Below are positions 1-8,128 of a stretch of 64,000 bases of DNA, piece after piece. Under the pieces are notes generated by a model that did no database searches, was not told the DNA's origin, and worked only from the letters and a program-made list of their open reading frames with translations. A program made the position numbers and the translations under genes. Position 1 is the first letter of the stretch; the number at the start of each line of letters is the position of its first letter. The DNA is taken from contig CBDCSR010000003.1 in the NCBI GenBank assembly GCA_965221785.1, positions 930,001 through 994,000 of the forward strand, read 5' to 3'. This DNA is from BD2-11 sp965221785 (lineage in GTDB: Bacteria; Gemmatimonadota; Gemmatimonadetes; Longimicrobiales; Gaopeijiaceae).

Positions 1-1289
1 GCTCCAACTTCATCCGGCAATACGCGCGGAGGATCGATTCGAACTGGATTCTCGGTGTCTCGCGCATCCCAGGCGAGCCCGTGGCCAACGGCGGGCCGGA
101 TGTACCGGTCGGGATCTTCCCGGAGGTGCCGGAATACGTCATTGGCATTCGCGCGAACCGGAGTGTTGGAGCCGCCTGCGCCAATGGTCGCCATGTCCAG
201 CAACCGCGGAATGATCGAGCTCTCCGCCATGTATCCGGTGATGTCCTCCTTGGTGTAATAGGCACCCTTCTCCTTTTGGTTGATCGACTTCTCGAAGATG
301 TGGCCCAGCACGTCCGGGTTAATTTCGTTGTCCTTGGCGCGTGGCCGGTCGTCCAGATGCCAGGCGTATCGGTCGAAGAGGTCGAACAGCCGTTCGAACG
401 CCTCGTCTTGGATCCTGATGTCGGGGTTATCGCGCTCCAGATCGTGAACGTCGAAGATCCCGCCGTTCAGGAATGGGACCTCGCCGAGCAACGCGGTAAG
501 GTCTGGTGACCGCTCGGCCTTGGGCCTTCCAAGTCCCTCGTGAAAGAGGCGCCGCAGGAAGATGCGGTAGAAGTCGTGGAAACTGTCCGGGCCGCGAGCT
601 TCGCGAACGCGCTCAAGACGGTTTCGGAGGTAGTCGGGGTCGCCGTCCAGGAAACCGCGCCTCTGGATGAAGTAGATGAACATCAGCCGGTTCAGCATGA
701 GCGACGCGTACCAGTCGACATCCGTGGAACCTTCGATCCCCTCGATGAACCGCTGGAATCTCTTCAGTTCCTCCTGAAAGTGGTTGTAGAAGCGCTTGGT
801 GACCTTCTCAGCGTTGAGAGCGCCCTTCACGCGGTTCGCAACGAGCGAGATCGTGAGAGCTTCCTCCTCGTCCAACCCGAACTTGAGCGCGCGGAGCCGC
901 TGAAGCACCGGCTCGCCAGTCTGGCCCGCGCGGTAGGTGTACTCTCTGCTTGCGTCGGTCGTGCCCGCTTCGCGCCTCACCCATTGCCACACCTGTTCGC
1001 GCCGGGCGTCGTCCACGAACACGATCAGGTGTTCGAATGCGTGTCTGGTGACCCGTGTCTCGATCTGACGATGGATCGAATGGCTCGGAATCCGGCCATC
1101 TCCCGCCTCGCACCGCCACACGACGAAGCCCTTCTTTTCGGCTATCGGGGTAGCCCGGAAGTGTTGCTCCTTCGCCGATATGGTGACGGTGGAGCCTGGG
1201 TGATGATCCCACCCCAACTCCTCCACCAGAAGCCCCGTCAGATCAAAGCTGCGAAGGCGCGCACGCATTCTCTCGATGCCGGAAGTCAC
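1..1289 (-). CDS. Eco57I-type DNA methyltransferase, N-terminal part (cut by window edge)
   Basis: This open frame starts at GTG 1289, overlaps the stop of the helicase by four bases (GTGA), and runs without a stop off the left edge, giving about 430 residues. Its key signature is GAYYTKEDI near residue 330, the conserved box found just before the SAM-binding core in Eco57I/PglX-type adenine methylases and Type IIG enzymes. The preceding region, with a Trp-Tyr...FIYFIQRRGFL stretch, is typical of the helical N-terminus of this family. Motif I and the NPPY motif would lie outside the window, so activity cannot be judged. The tight overlap with a PLD-SNF2 helicase suggests a two-gene restriction or phage-defence operon, with further genes possibly to the left. 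An ATG seven codons inside is an alternative start. Confidence 0.85.
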   Translation of the reverse strand, partial: MTSGIERMRARLRSFDLTGLLVEELGWDHHPGSTVTISAKEQHFRATPIAEKKGFVVWRCEAGDGRIPSHSIHRQIETRVTRHAFEHLIVFVDDARREQVWQWVRREAGTTDASREYTYRAGQTGEPVLQRLRALKFGLDEEEALTISLVANRVKGALNAEKVTKRFYNHFQEELKRFQRFIEGIEGSTDVDWYASLMLNRLMFIYFIQRRGFLDGDPDYLRNRLERVREARGPDSFHDFYRIFLRRLFHEGLGRPKAERSPDLTALLGEVPFLNGGIFDVHDLERDNPDIRIQDEAFERLFDLFDRYAWHLDDRPRAKDNEINPDVLGHIFEKSINQKEKGAYYTKEDITGYMAESSIIPRLLDMATIGAGGSNTPVRANANDVFRHLREDPDRYIRPAVGHGLAWDARDTENPVRIDPPRVLPDEVG

Positions 1290-4200
1290 GAAGTGTGCTC
1301 CCGTCCAAACAGTCCCATCGAGCAGATGATGCGAGGTTCCTGAGCCTCGGATTCCGAGTCGTCGCGTATGGACAGCCGGTCCTCGTCACGAAACCCAATC
1401 ACGAGACCGGCCAACTCGTCGTCGTTCATTCCCGCACGAAGATGCCGGTTGAGCGCGTCGGTCGCCACGCTTCGAAGGGGATACTTGTAGATGTCGTCGA
1501 GCGCCCGGCGGAGGCTGGGCAGGTCGAAAAGAGGCATCTGCCTTTCCACATGGTCCGCCCACGCCTTCAGCCGCGTGTACGTGCGATACCGCGCCCCTCG
1601 CTTCGGCCCAAGCTGGCCGCCGACCCTTCGCCCTTCACTCACAATGTGGCCTACACCACTCGCGACGAGTTCGTGGTGGCGCTCGTCGCGAGGCTGCGCC
1701 GGAGTTCCCGGCTCACATTCCGCAGCAGCCAGGATCTCGGTCTGCGACTCGGTCACGCTTCGTCCGGTCTTCGCGTTCACGTACGCGAGTGCATCGTGAC
1801 CCTCGCCGGTGCGTACGAAGAGCAGCACGCCGTCCGGGCGTCCCGGCAGAGTGTGTTGGCGCGACGTGTACACGACATCGGGAAGCTCCGAGACCACGCG
1901 CTTCAGTTTCGGATCGTCCGCCGTCGCGTTCTTCCAGATCTGCCACGCCTGGCTGGACAGATCGACCTCGCCGTCGTCCTCGTCGTCCAGGATGCCAGCC
2001 TTCTCATTGTAGAGGTCGAGCATCATCTGCGTCTCCTTGTCGTGGTCCATCCCCGCGTCGTCCTCGAAGAAGGCTTCGTCGGCTCCGACGACCTCAGCGT
2101 TTTCGGACAGGCGGGTCTTCACGCGGCCCCGCAGCCTGATAATGCGTTCGACCCCGTCAGCGGGGAGAAACGAGTAGCAGCGAATCGTTGGCTCGCTTTG
2201 GCCGATCCGGTCCACACGCCCGGCGCGCTGAATGAGCCGGATGATCGCCCAAGGGAGGTCGTAGTTCACGACCACCGCGCAGTCCTGAAGGTTCTGGCCC
2301 TCGCTAAGGAGATCTGTAGCGATGAGCACCCGAACCTCCGTCTCCGCGCCAGGCAAGCCACCGTTGCTTTCCGGGCTGAAGCGCCGAGCCAGCAGCGTCG
2401 GAGCCTCCGTGTCGCCCGTGACGGCCTCCAACCCATCCACTCCCCGTCTCTTCAACTCTCGCGCCAAGTAGCGAACCGTGTCGGCGAACTGGGAGAAGAC
2501 GAGGACCTTTCGGTCGGGGTGCTCCTCGGTCAGTAAGGTGTGAAGCGCGTCGAGCTTGGCGTCTCGATTCTCATCCCACCGACCGGCCCGCCGCAGAATA
2601 CGGAGCAGCGCCTGCGTATCAGCCTCCAGCGCCTGTTCCAGTGCGGACACGAACAGATCGGACCTTAGCCACTTGAACCGACTGCGGAAGCTCTTCGTGT
2701 AGGTCTGGTAGACCGCAGCCGCACGTCTGCGAAGCACCCCCATATCCCACGGATCGGCGCGCGGCTGCTCGTCGCCCAGAGGGATCGCCCCTTGCGCGTC
2801 ATGGTCCTCGTCGTCGCTAAAGCGGGTGTCGGGCGGAGCGGCGTCAAGCAGTATGGCCTCCTGGCTCCCCACCGGAAGCGAGAGACCCTCGCGGATCGCA
2901 TGGAGGAAGACGCAGTTACGCAGGACGTGGCGCTCGACCGACTGGATGAACGCCGATCCGCTACTCTCAAGGCGCTTGAAGAGATTCGTGCGGCAGAACC
3001 CGATCAGGCGCTTGCCGGCGCGGGACAGATCCCGGATCTGCCGCTCCTCCGTGTCGGAAGCCGACACTCGGTCGTCGGACACATAGTTCCCCAGCCCGTA
3101 GCGCGGCAGCGAGAGTCCTATGACGGTGTCCACCACATCCTCGTGGTAGAGCCGGGCGTATTGGTCGTTGGGGTCTCCGTCGCTGACTTGGAACTTCAAC
3201 GTGGCAGGTACTCGCTCCGGGAAGATCCTCCTGGACCCGTCGGCCATGATCAGGCAGGGTCGACCGGTCTCGGGATCCCTTTCGGTGTAGTTCCTCTGGA
3301 TGAAGGTGCGCGTCCGCCGTACGAGGTACAGGCGCATGAGATCGCGCCAGTCGTCCGGGACTTCACTCTTCTCGAACGCCGCCAGCGTGCGTGGCCCCAC
3401 CTGATGGCTTGCTCCGAACTCGACCTCGCCCATCTCGCGGAGAAGCCGTTCGGGACGAATGCCGATGTCCTGGTCCTCGGGAACGAAGAGCCGCAACTGG
3501 TTCGACAGGTCGAGGTACGTCTTGTTGTAGGGTGTCGCCGTCAGCAGGATGACCTTGCTCTCGTTTTCGCGGAGGTACTCCTGAATGGCCCGGTACCGTT
3601 TGCCCTCGCGATTCCGAAGGTTGTGGCTCTCGTCGATCACGACGAGCCGATAGCGCCGCATTTCCGGCAGGTCCTTGAGCACCTTGCTGAGCGATACGAC
3701 TCTGGCTCGCAGCCGATACTCGTGGGCGTGGTCCTCCCACATGGAGACCAGGTTCTTCGGGCAGACGATCAGTGTTTCGAGCCCGAGATCGTCCTCGAAG
3801 ATCCGGGCCACCGCCGTGGCCATACGTGTCTTGCCGAGACCGACCACGTCCCCGATCAGTACGCCACCCCGTTTGTTCAGGTGGTGCGCGGCGATCTTCA
3901 CCGCCGCCGCCTGGAAGTCGAACAGCTTGTCCTTGAAGACTCCGGGAATGCTGAACTGGTTGAGCCCCTCGCGCGCGTCGTACGAGAGGTGGTAGGCCAT
4001 CTTGAGGTAGACGTGGTAGGGCGGAACGAGGCGCTCGCGAGCCCAGCTTTCCTCGATGATCTCGATCAACTCGTCGGTGATGTCGATGCAGAAGGGGTCG
4101 CGCCAGCGATCCTCGAACCAGGACTTGAGCTTCGCGGCTGCGTCGTGATCCACGACATCGACATTGAGTTCGCCCTGACCGGACATCCCCGCGAACGTCA

Positions 4201-4693
4201 GGTTGCTGCTACCGAGGAACGCGGTGACGGGATTGACCGGATCGTTCCTGTACAGCAGGTAGAGCTTGGCGTGGAGGGTGTGCCGGAGGAACAGCTTCAC
4301 CCTGACCTTGCCCGCGCGGAGTTGGCGGGCCAATCGGCGCAGAGCGGCCTCGTCCTCGTTGGTTGGGGCTCCAAAGGTCAGCTGTTCACGCAGTTCCCTA
4401 GCCAGCTTGCGGCGAAGGCGGAGCGCGGTCCGGTTGTCGATCCCTAGCCGCTCCTTTGTCCGACTGGCGAAGTGCTCCCGAAGCTCCTCCTCGGCTACTT
4501 TCTGCATCCCAACGAGGATGCGGCAGGGACCTTGGCCCGGCTTCCACCGGTCGATCAGCGGACCTACGCCGTCCCACCCTCGAAGATTGATGTACCCGAC
4601 GCAGAAGTCGGCCCGCGCGGAAAGGGCGAGCGTCTCCTGAAGGGCCGGAAGGAGCTTGGTGGGCGGCGTCAGGTTGTCGAAGATTCGCGGCAC
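1286..4693 (-). CDS. PLD-like domain + SNF2 helicase, defence-associated
   Basis: A 1135-residue protein starting at GTG 4693. Residues about 1-200 form a phospholipase-D-like domain with HxK (HAKLYLLY, about 141) and GSSNLT (about 161), the layout used by PLD nucleases. A SNF2-type helicase follows: Walker A GLGKT (285-289), DESH (354-357), LLTATPYN, and in the C-terminal lobe VLVFSQFADT and the motif VI stretch QRAGRVDRIGQ. The family couples ATP hydrolysis to DNA translocation. With the overlapping methylase gene downstream, the pair resembles helicase-methylase defence loci such as class 1 DISARM or Hma, but no other DISARM component is visible here, so the system name is left open. The Shine-Dalgarno site ahead of the GTG is weak. 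Confidence 0.88.
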   Translation of the reverse strand: MPRIFDNLTPPTKLLPALQETLALSARADFCVGYINLRGWDGVGPLIDRWKPGQGPCRILVGMQKVAEEELREHFASRTKERLGIDNRTALRLRRKLARELREQLTFGAPTNEDEAALRRLARQLRAGKVRVKLFLRHTLHAKLYLLYRNDPVNPVTAFLGSSNLTFAGMSGQGELNVDVVDHDAAAKLKSWFEDRWRDPFCIDITDELIEIIEESWARERLVPPYHVYLKMAYHLSYDAREGLNQFSIPGVFKDKLFDFQAAAVKIAAHHLNKRGGVLIGDVVGLGKTRMATAVARIFEDDLGLETLIVCPKNLVSMWEDHAHEYRLRARVVSLSKVLKDLPEMRRYRLVVIDESHNLRNREGKRYRAIQEYLRENESKVILLTATPYNKTYLDLSNQLRLFVPEDQDIGIRPERLLREMGEVEFGASHQVGPRTLAAFEKSEVPDDWRDLMRLYLVRRTRTFIQRNYTERDPETGRPCLIMADGSRRIFPERVPATLKFQVSDGDPNDQYARLYHEDVVDTVIGLSLPRYGLGNYVSDDRVSASDTEERQIRDLSRAGKRLIGFCRTNLFKRLESSGSAFIQSVERHVLRNCVFLHAIREGLSLPVGSQEAILLDAAPPDTRFSDDEDHDAQGAIPLGDEQPRADPWDMGVLRRRAAAVYQTYTKSFRSRFKWLRSDLFVSALEQALEADTQALLRILRRAGRWDENRDAKLDALHTLLTEEHPDRKVLVFSQFADTVRYLARELKRRGVDGLEAVTGDTEAPTLLARRFSPESNGGLPGAETEVRVLIATDLLSEGQNLQDCAVVVNYDLPWAIIRLIQRAGRVDRIGQSEPTIRCYSFLPADGVERIIRLRGRVKTRLSENAEVVGADEAFFEDDAGMDHDKETQMMLDLYNEKAGILDDEDDGEVDLSSQAWQIWKNATADDPKLKRVVSELPDVVYTSRQHTLPGRPDGVLLFVRTGEGHDALAYVNAKTGRSVTESQTEILAAAECEPGTPAQPRDERHHELVASGVGHIVSEGRRVGGQLGPKRGARYRTYTRLKAWADHVERQMPLFDLPSLRRALDDIYKYPLRSVATDALNRHLRAGMNDDELAGLVIGFRDEDRLSIRDDSESEAQEPRIICSMGLFGREHTS

Positions 4694-5397
4694 GATTGGC
4701 TGCCGTCGTTACCCGGAGGGAGGCTGGATGAGGTCAGTGGTCGCCGGGAAGCATATAGTTGGTGGCCGAGTTGCGACACCCTCCGACCCGGTCTCGTGTC
4801 AGCAGGTCGCCGCAGAGGACTCGCCCGCGCGACGATCCGGAGGACTACGGGCCGCCGGTGGACGGTAGGGCGCCGGGTGCCCGAAAGGAAGGCACGATGC
4901 GAGAGGGGTCTTCGTCCCGATCGGCTGGATTGAAACCAACCGCGAATGAAATCCGTAGGATGTCGCCCTTCGGGTCCCCGAAGCCTGAAGGGCAGCACGC
5001 CAAACGAGGCGAAACGGAGGAGACGCGTAGTCAGGTTGGTCCATCCCACGGCGGAACGGATCCCCGCGTCCATCGACAGGGACGCGGGCAGGATCGGTTG
5101 CCGCTCCCGGCTTCGCGGGTACATGGACGGCCCAGCAGGGCTGGTCTCCATCCCGTCGGCCGCGCTTCGCGAGGCCCGTCTGAACGGGTTCCCCGAGGCG
5201 CTCGCGCAGGTGCGCCGCCACCGCATCGGCGGCGGTCGCCGCCGGGTCCCGGACGCGGCGCCCACGGGCTTGCTGGAAGCCCGTTTCGTGGTTCAGTATC
5301 CATCTCACAAGCGGACGCCCGTTTGTCACGAAGCAACTTGCCTCGCAGCGCCCCTTTGCGACGCTTCCGCTTCGGCGCCCGTTCTTGCCCGGCTCGA
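4694..5397. other. 704-bp gap without a convincing gene
   Basis: No open frame here has protein-like composition. The long frames on both strands are Arg/Pro/Ser-rich and match nothing I recognise. The stretch must contain the promoter of the helicase operon near 4700-4800 and the downstream end of the IS110 copy that ends at 5398. On the minus strand near 4945-4927 there is one CRISPR-repeat-like string (GGTTTCAATCC), present once only. Confidence 0.5.
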
Positions 5398-6399
5398 TCA
5401 TCCGTGAACGCTCCCCGCCGGGCTGGGCGTCGGGAAGGCCGGGCAGGAGTACTCGCGCGGCGGCTGCGCCGTCCAAGTGCGGTCCTGCTGCACCAGGGCG
5501 TTGGCGAGGACGAGGAGCTTCCGCATCACGGCCGTCAGGGCGACCTTGCGCGGCTTCCCCTTGGCGAGGAGCGCCTCGTACTTCCGCTTGAGGTCGGGAT
5601 TGTGATGGGCCGCAACCAGAGCGGGCATGAAGAGCAGCCGGCGGACCCGGTGCCTGCCGCCCTGGATGAAGCTCCGTCCCTTCCAGTTTCCGGACTCCCG
5701 GGTGACCGGGGCGAGTCCGGCGAGGCTGGCGGCTCCCGACCGAGTGAGCATACCCAGTTCCGGCAAGTGGACGATCAGTCCCGCGGCGGTGATGTCCGAG
5801 ATGCCCGGGATCGAGGTCAGGATCTCGGCCCGGCGCTCCATCTCCTTCTCCTCCCCGATCCGCTGCCGGATCTCGGCATCGATGAGCTTCAGCTGGCGGT
5901 CGATCTGCCGCAGCCTCTGCCTGGTGACCCGCTTGCCCACGGAAGTGCGCAAGTTCCTGGCCCGGTTGGTGATTGCGGTCCGATCCCTGACCAGCGCGTC
6001 GCGGATCTGCTGGAGCTCGGCAAGCTCGCGCTGCCCCTCCGACCGCGCCTCGGTCGGGCGCAGGTCCTCGATGGCCGAAGCCATGATGGACAGCATCCGG
6101 GCGTCCACCGCGTCGGTCTTGGCGCGCCGCCCGATGGAGCGGGCGAAGGACCGGACCTGGAAGGGGTTGATCGCGTACAGGGGGAGCCCGGCCTTCAGGA
6201 GGGTGTCCTCGAAGTCGCGGTGGAAGGCTCCGGTGGGTTCGTACGCGATCCGGTCGATCCCGGAGCCGATCCAGACGATCAGCTTCCGGAAGCCGGCGCT
6301 GTCGTTGGGGAACCGGGATACTCTCCCCTCGGGCGCGGCGAAGGCGTCGAGCCAGTCCTTGGAGATGTCGATCCCGACGGTGCGGAGGATGCTCCTCAT
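5398..6399 (-). CDS. IS110-family transposase (DEDD recombinase)
   Basis: A 333-residue transposase starting at ATG 6399. The N-terminal DEDD RuvC-like domain begins with VGIDISKDWLDAF and continues through YEPTGAFH and KTDAVDARML, which supply the acidic residues. The C-terminal Transposase_20 domain has ILTSIPGISDITA and SLAGLAPVTRESG with the catalytic-serine region. Length is normal for IS110 and the frame is intact. IS110 enzymes insert DNA using a bridge RNA from the non-coding end of the element; the 6400-6640 segment upstream has the strong hairpin expected for it. The exact element ends cannot be set by eye, because IS110 elements lack clear terminal inverted repeats. Confidence 0.93.
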   Translation of the reverse strand: MRSILRTVGIDISKDWLDAFAAPEGRVSRFPNDSAGFRKLIVWIGSGIDRIAYEPTGAFHRDFEDTLLKAGLPLYAINPFQVRSFARSIGRRAKTDAVDARMLSIMASAIEDLRPTEARSEGQRELAELQQIRDALVRDRTAITNRARNLRTSVGKRVTRQRLRQIDRQLKLIDAEIRQRIGEEKEMERRAEILTSIPGISDITAAGLIVHLPELGMLTRSGAASLAGLAPVTRESGNWKGRSFIQGGRHRVRRLLFMPALVAAHHNPDLKRKYEALLAKGKPRKVALTAVMRKLLVLANALVQQDRTWTAQPPREYSCPAFPTPSPAGSVHG

Positions 6400-6640
6400 G
6401 AGTTCTTCCCTTCTCCTGTGCTTGTTATGCGAGCCTCGATGCTCGTGTATCCATTCAGGACATTGGGAAGGACGGTGGCGATCACACTTACCACGGCCCC
6501 TTTACGGCCTGCCAGCATATCGATCCGACCACCGTCCCTGTTGAGCGCCCGCTCCGGCTCGCTGCGCTCGCCTCCACGGGCGCTCAACAGCCCGGGCCTT
6601 CCCCGTGACCCGGTCATGCAAATCAAGCGGGAATCTGCAT
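6400..6640 (-). ncRNA. Putative IS110 bridge-RNA region upstream of the transposase
   Basis: This non-coding segment precedes the IS110 transposase and, read on the minus strand, holds a perfect 14-bp stem (CTGTTGAGCGCCCG pairing with CGGGCGCTCAACAG at 6577-6590 and 6538-6551) with a 25-nt GC-rich loop. IS110-group elements encode their bridge RNA in the left non-coding end upstream of the gene (established for IS621). Assignment to a bridge RNA is by position and structure only; the target- and donor-binding loops were not identified. Confidence 0.4.
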
Positions 6641-6750
6641 GATTATGGGAAACAAGCCGATGGAGTGGACGCCCCCTCCCGACGGCATCGCGATGTGCCA
6701 AGATGGTACTGAGCGATTTAATCGGACCATCTGAGGGAGGAGGCATCCAC
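6641..6750 (+). promoter_or_regulatory. Upstream region of the IS1111-type transposase with nested palindrome
   Basis: Ahead of the interrupted transposase lies an inverted repeat GATGGT (6702-6707) / ACCATC (6726-6731) enclosing a smaller palindrome CGATTTAATCG. A strong ribosome-binding site, GGGAGGAGG, stands about 10 nt before ATG 6751. The nested repeat could be the subterminal inverted repeat seen in IS1111-group elements or an operator; the sequence cannot separate these. Confidence 0.4.
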
Positions 6751-7014
6751 ATGGAAGAGGTTAGCGTCATCGGGATCGATCTGGCAAAGCGCAGTTTTCA
6801 GGTGCACGGGGCCAGGGCGGACGGGTCTGTGGCCTTCCGCCGGAAGCTGAGCCGCGGGAAGGTGCTGAGCTTTCTCGCCTCGCAGCCGCCGTGCACGGTG
6901 GCGATGGAGGCGTGCGCCGGTGCCCACTACTGGGGCCGGGAGATCGCGGCGCTCGGCCACGAGGTGCGGCTGGTTCCGCCGATCTACGTGAAGCCGTTCG
7001 TCAAGCGGCACAAG
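6751..7014 (+). pseudogene. IS110-family (IS1111 group) transposase, 5' fragment
   Basis: Encodes the first 88 residues of a second, unrelated IS110-family transposase: VSVIGIDLAKRSFQVHG, VAMEACAGAHYWGREI and PPIYVKPFVKRHK. The reading ends at 7014, where foreign DNA begins. The rest of the gene resumes in the same frame at 10466 with NDAADAEAI, which is the sequence that normally follows VKxxK in this family. Joining 6751-7014 with 10466-11224 gives an uninterrupted 340-residue transposase, so the gene was split by one clean insertion with no loss at the junction. Confidence 0.9.
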
Positions 7015-7037
7015 TTATGTGTCATTCAACATAACTT
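7012..7037. repeat. 26-bp palindrome at the left insertion junction (9-8-9)
   Basis: A perfect inverted repeat: arms AAGTTATGT and ACATAACTT around the 8-bp spacer GTCATTCA. The outer AAG of the left arm is the last codon of the transposase fragment and the right arm runs into the left terminal repeat of the RIT element. Arm-spacer-arm geometry with an 8-bp spacer is that of a tyrosine-recombinase core site. The right junction at 10465 has no copy. Its role as a crossover site is inferred. Confidence 0.6.
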
Positions 7038-7126
7038 CTGATATGTTGCGGTCCGGATTATGTGGCGGAGTGCCTGTGTTGTCCCGTGGGGCCTGAGAAG
7101 TCCCCATTCTTCTGCAACATAATTTT
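7035..7126 (+). repeat. Left terminal inverted repeat of the RIT element (92 bp)
   Basis: Pairs with 10374-10465 in inverted orientation with seven mismatches by my count, all of them transitions. Each repeat begins CTTCTGATATGTTGCGG and ends CTTCTGCAACATAATTTT, so each carries two inwardly opposed TATGTTGC-like motifs plus an inner ATTATGTGG. These are likely recombinase-binding sites. Confidence 0.88.
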
Positions 7127-7132
7127 TCGCAG

Positions 7133-8128
7133 TCAGAGCGCGGCCAGGAAGGTCATCAGCCGTTTGCTCGTCTTCCACGGGCGATCCGGCCCGGGCTGGG
7201 GCGCATCGCAGAGGGCCAACGCCTTTGCCTTCATCTCGATATCGATCTCGGCGTAGATGTTGGTGGTATTGAGGCTGGCATGACCGAGCCAGGCGCGGAT
7301 CGTGTTCAGGTCGACTCCGGCCTGGAGCAGGTGGCAGGCGCTGGTGTGACGGATCGTGTGAGGCGTGATCTTCCTTGCGGCGAGGGAGGATACGCGGGCC
7401 GCAGAGCGTTCGACGAGCCGGTAGACGCCGAACCGGGTGTAGGGCCTTCGCTGCCGGCTGAGGAAGACGGCATCGCGGGCATCCCGTCCCTGCACGAGCT
7501 TGGCGAGCACGGCTTCGGTGCGCGGCCACAGCGGACACTGCCGTTGTTTTCCGCCCTTGCCATGGATGTTGACGAGCGCGTGTCCCGCGTGGCGCCGCCC
7601 GATCTGCAGGTCTCCGGCGACGAGCCCCGTCGCTTCGGAGACGCGGGCCCCGGTGTTGTAGAGGAACAGGAGGAGTGCGTGTTCGATCCGGCCTCTCGGC
7701 GTTCGGCGGTCCGGGACCTCGAGCAGATCGCTCATCTCGGTCTTGCTGAGCCAGCCGATCGGCTGCGGTGTCGCCTTCTTCGAGGCAATGGCGCGGATGC
7801 TGGCGCTCCACTCGAGATGTAGGGGATCACGGCTGGCGACGAAGCGTGCGAAGGAACGGATCGCGGACAGCCGCTGATTTCGGGTCTGCACGGAGCAGCC
7901 GCGGTCACTTTCGAGATGGTCGAGGAACTGCCGCACGCGCCGGGCTGTGAGATCCTGTACCGCAAGCCGCTCGAGCGGCTTGCGGGCCTTGGTGCCGACG
8001 AACCGGAGCAGGAGAGCGAAGGTGTCGCGATAGCTCTTCTGTGTGTTGCGGGCGAGGTTGCGCTCGGTGACGATGTATTCCGCCAGGAAGCGGCGGAGCC
8101 AGGGGCCGAGGGTGCGTGGGCTACTCAT
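7133..8128 (-). CDS. Tyrosine recombinase, third gene of the RIT trio
   Basis: A 331-residue phage-integrase-family recombinase. The N-terminal SAM-like domain lies at about residues 10-100 (TQKSYRDTFALLLRFV). The catalytic domain shows Arg in YNTGARVSEATG, His-x-x-Arg in HTIRHTSACHLL, His in LGHASLNTT and the nucleophile Tyr in NIYAEI. The start ATG 8128 follows GGAGGAG and overlaps the end of the preceding recombinase gene by eight bases, so translation of the trio is coupled. All catalytic residues are present. In RIT elements the three proteins are thought to act together, but their separate roles are not known. Confidence 0.92.
   Translation of the reverse strand: MSSPRTLGPWLRRFLAEYIVTERNLARNTQKSYRDTFALLLRFVGTKARKPLERLAVQDLTARRVRQFLDHLESDRGCSVQTRNQRLSAIRSFARFVASRDPLHLEWSASIRAIASKKATPQPIGWLSKTEMSDLLEVPDRRTPRGRIEHALLLFLYNTGARVSEATGLVAGDLQIGRRHAGHALVNIHGKGGKQRQCPLWPRTEAVLAKLVQGRDARDAVFLSRQRRPYTRFGVYRLVERSAARVSSLAARKITPHTIRHTSACHLLQAGVDLNTIRAWLGHASLNTTNIYAEIDIEMKAKALALCDAPQPGPDRPWKTSKRLMTFLAAL

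Noticed and set aside
25..50. tRNA T-loop-like motif (GTTCGAATC on the minus strand)
   Set aside because: No acceptor or anticodon arm can be folded around it, and it lies inside the methylase reading frame.
2792..4447. Long plus-strand open frame (551 codons) opposite the helicase gene
   Set aside because: It is the GC-rich antisense of a gene with clear helicase motifs; its own translation matches nothing and is biased in composition.
1..4693. Naming the helicase-methylase pair as DISARM or Hma
   Set aside because: Only two components are in view and the methylase is cut by the edge; the shared domains are not enough to assign a system.
4927..4945. CRISPR-repeat-like string (GGTTTCAATCC on the minus strand)
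   Set aside because: It occurs once only, with no regularly spaced copies and no cas genes nearby.
4799..5476. 225-codon minus-strand frame in the gap before the IS110
   Set aside because: Overlaps the end of the IS110 transposase, has no recognisable domain and an Arg/Pro-rich, non-protein-like composition.
6624..6645. GCGGGAATC string as a left attachment site matching the repeats after the integrases
   Set aside because: Only nine bases match and the flanking sequence does not align; the left end of the element remains unknown.
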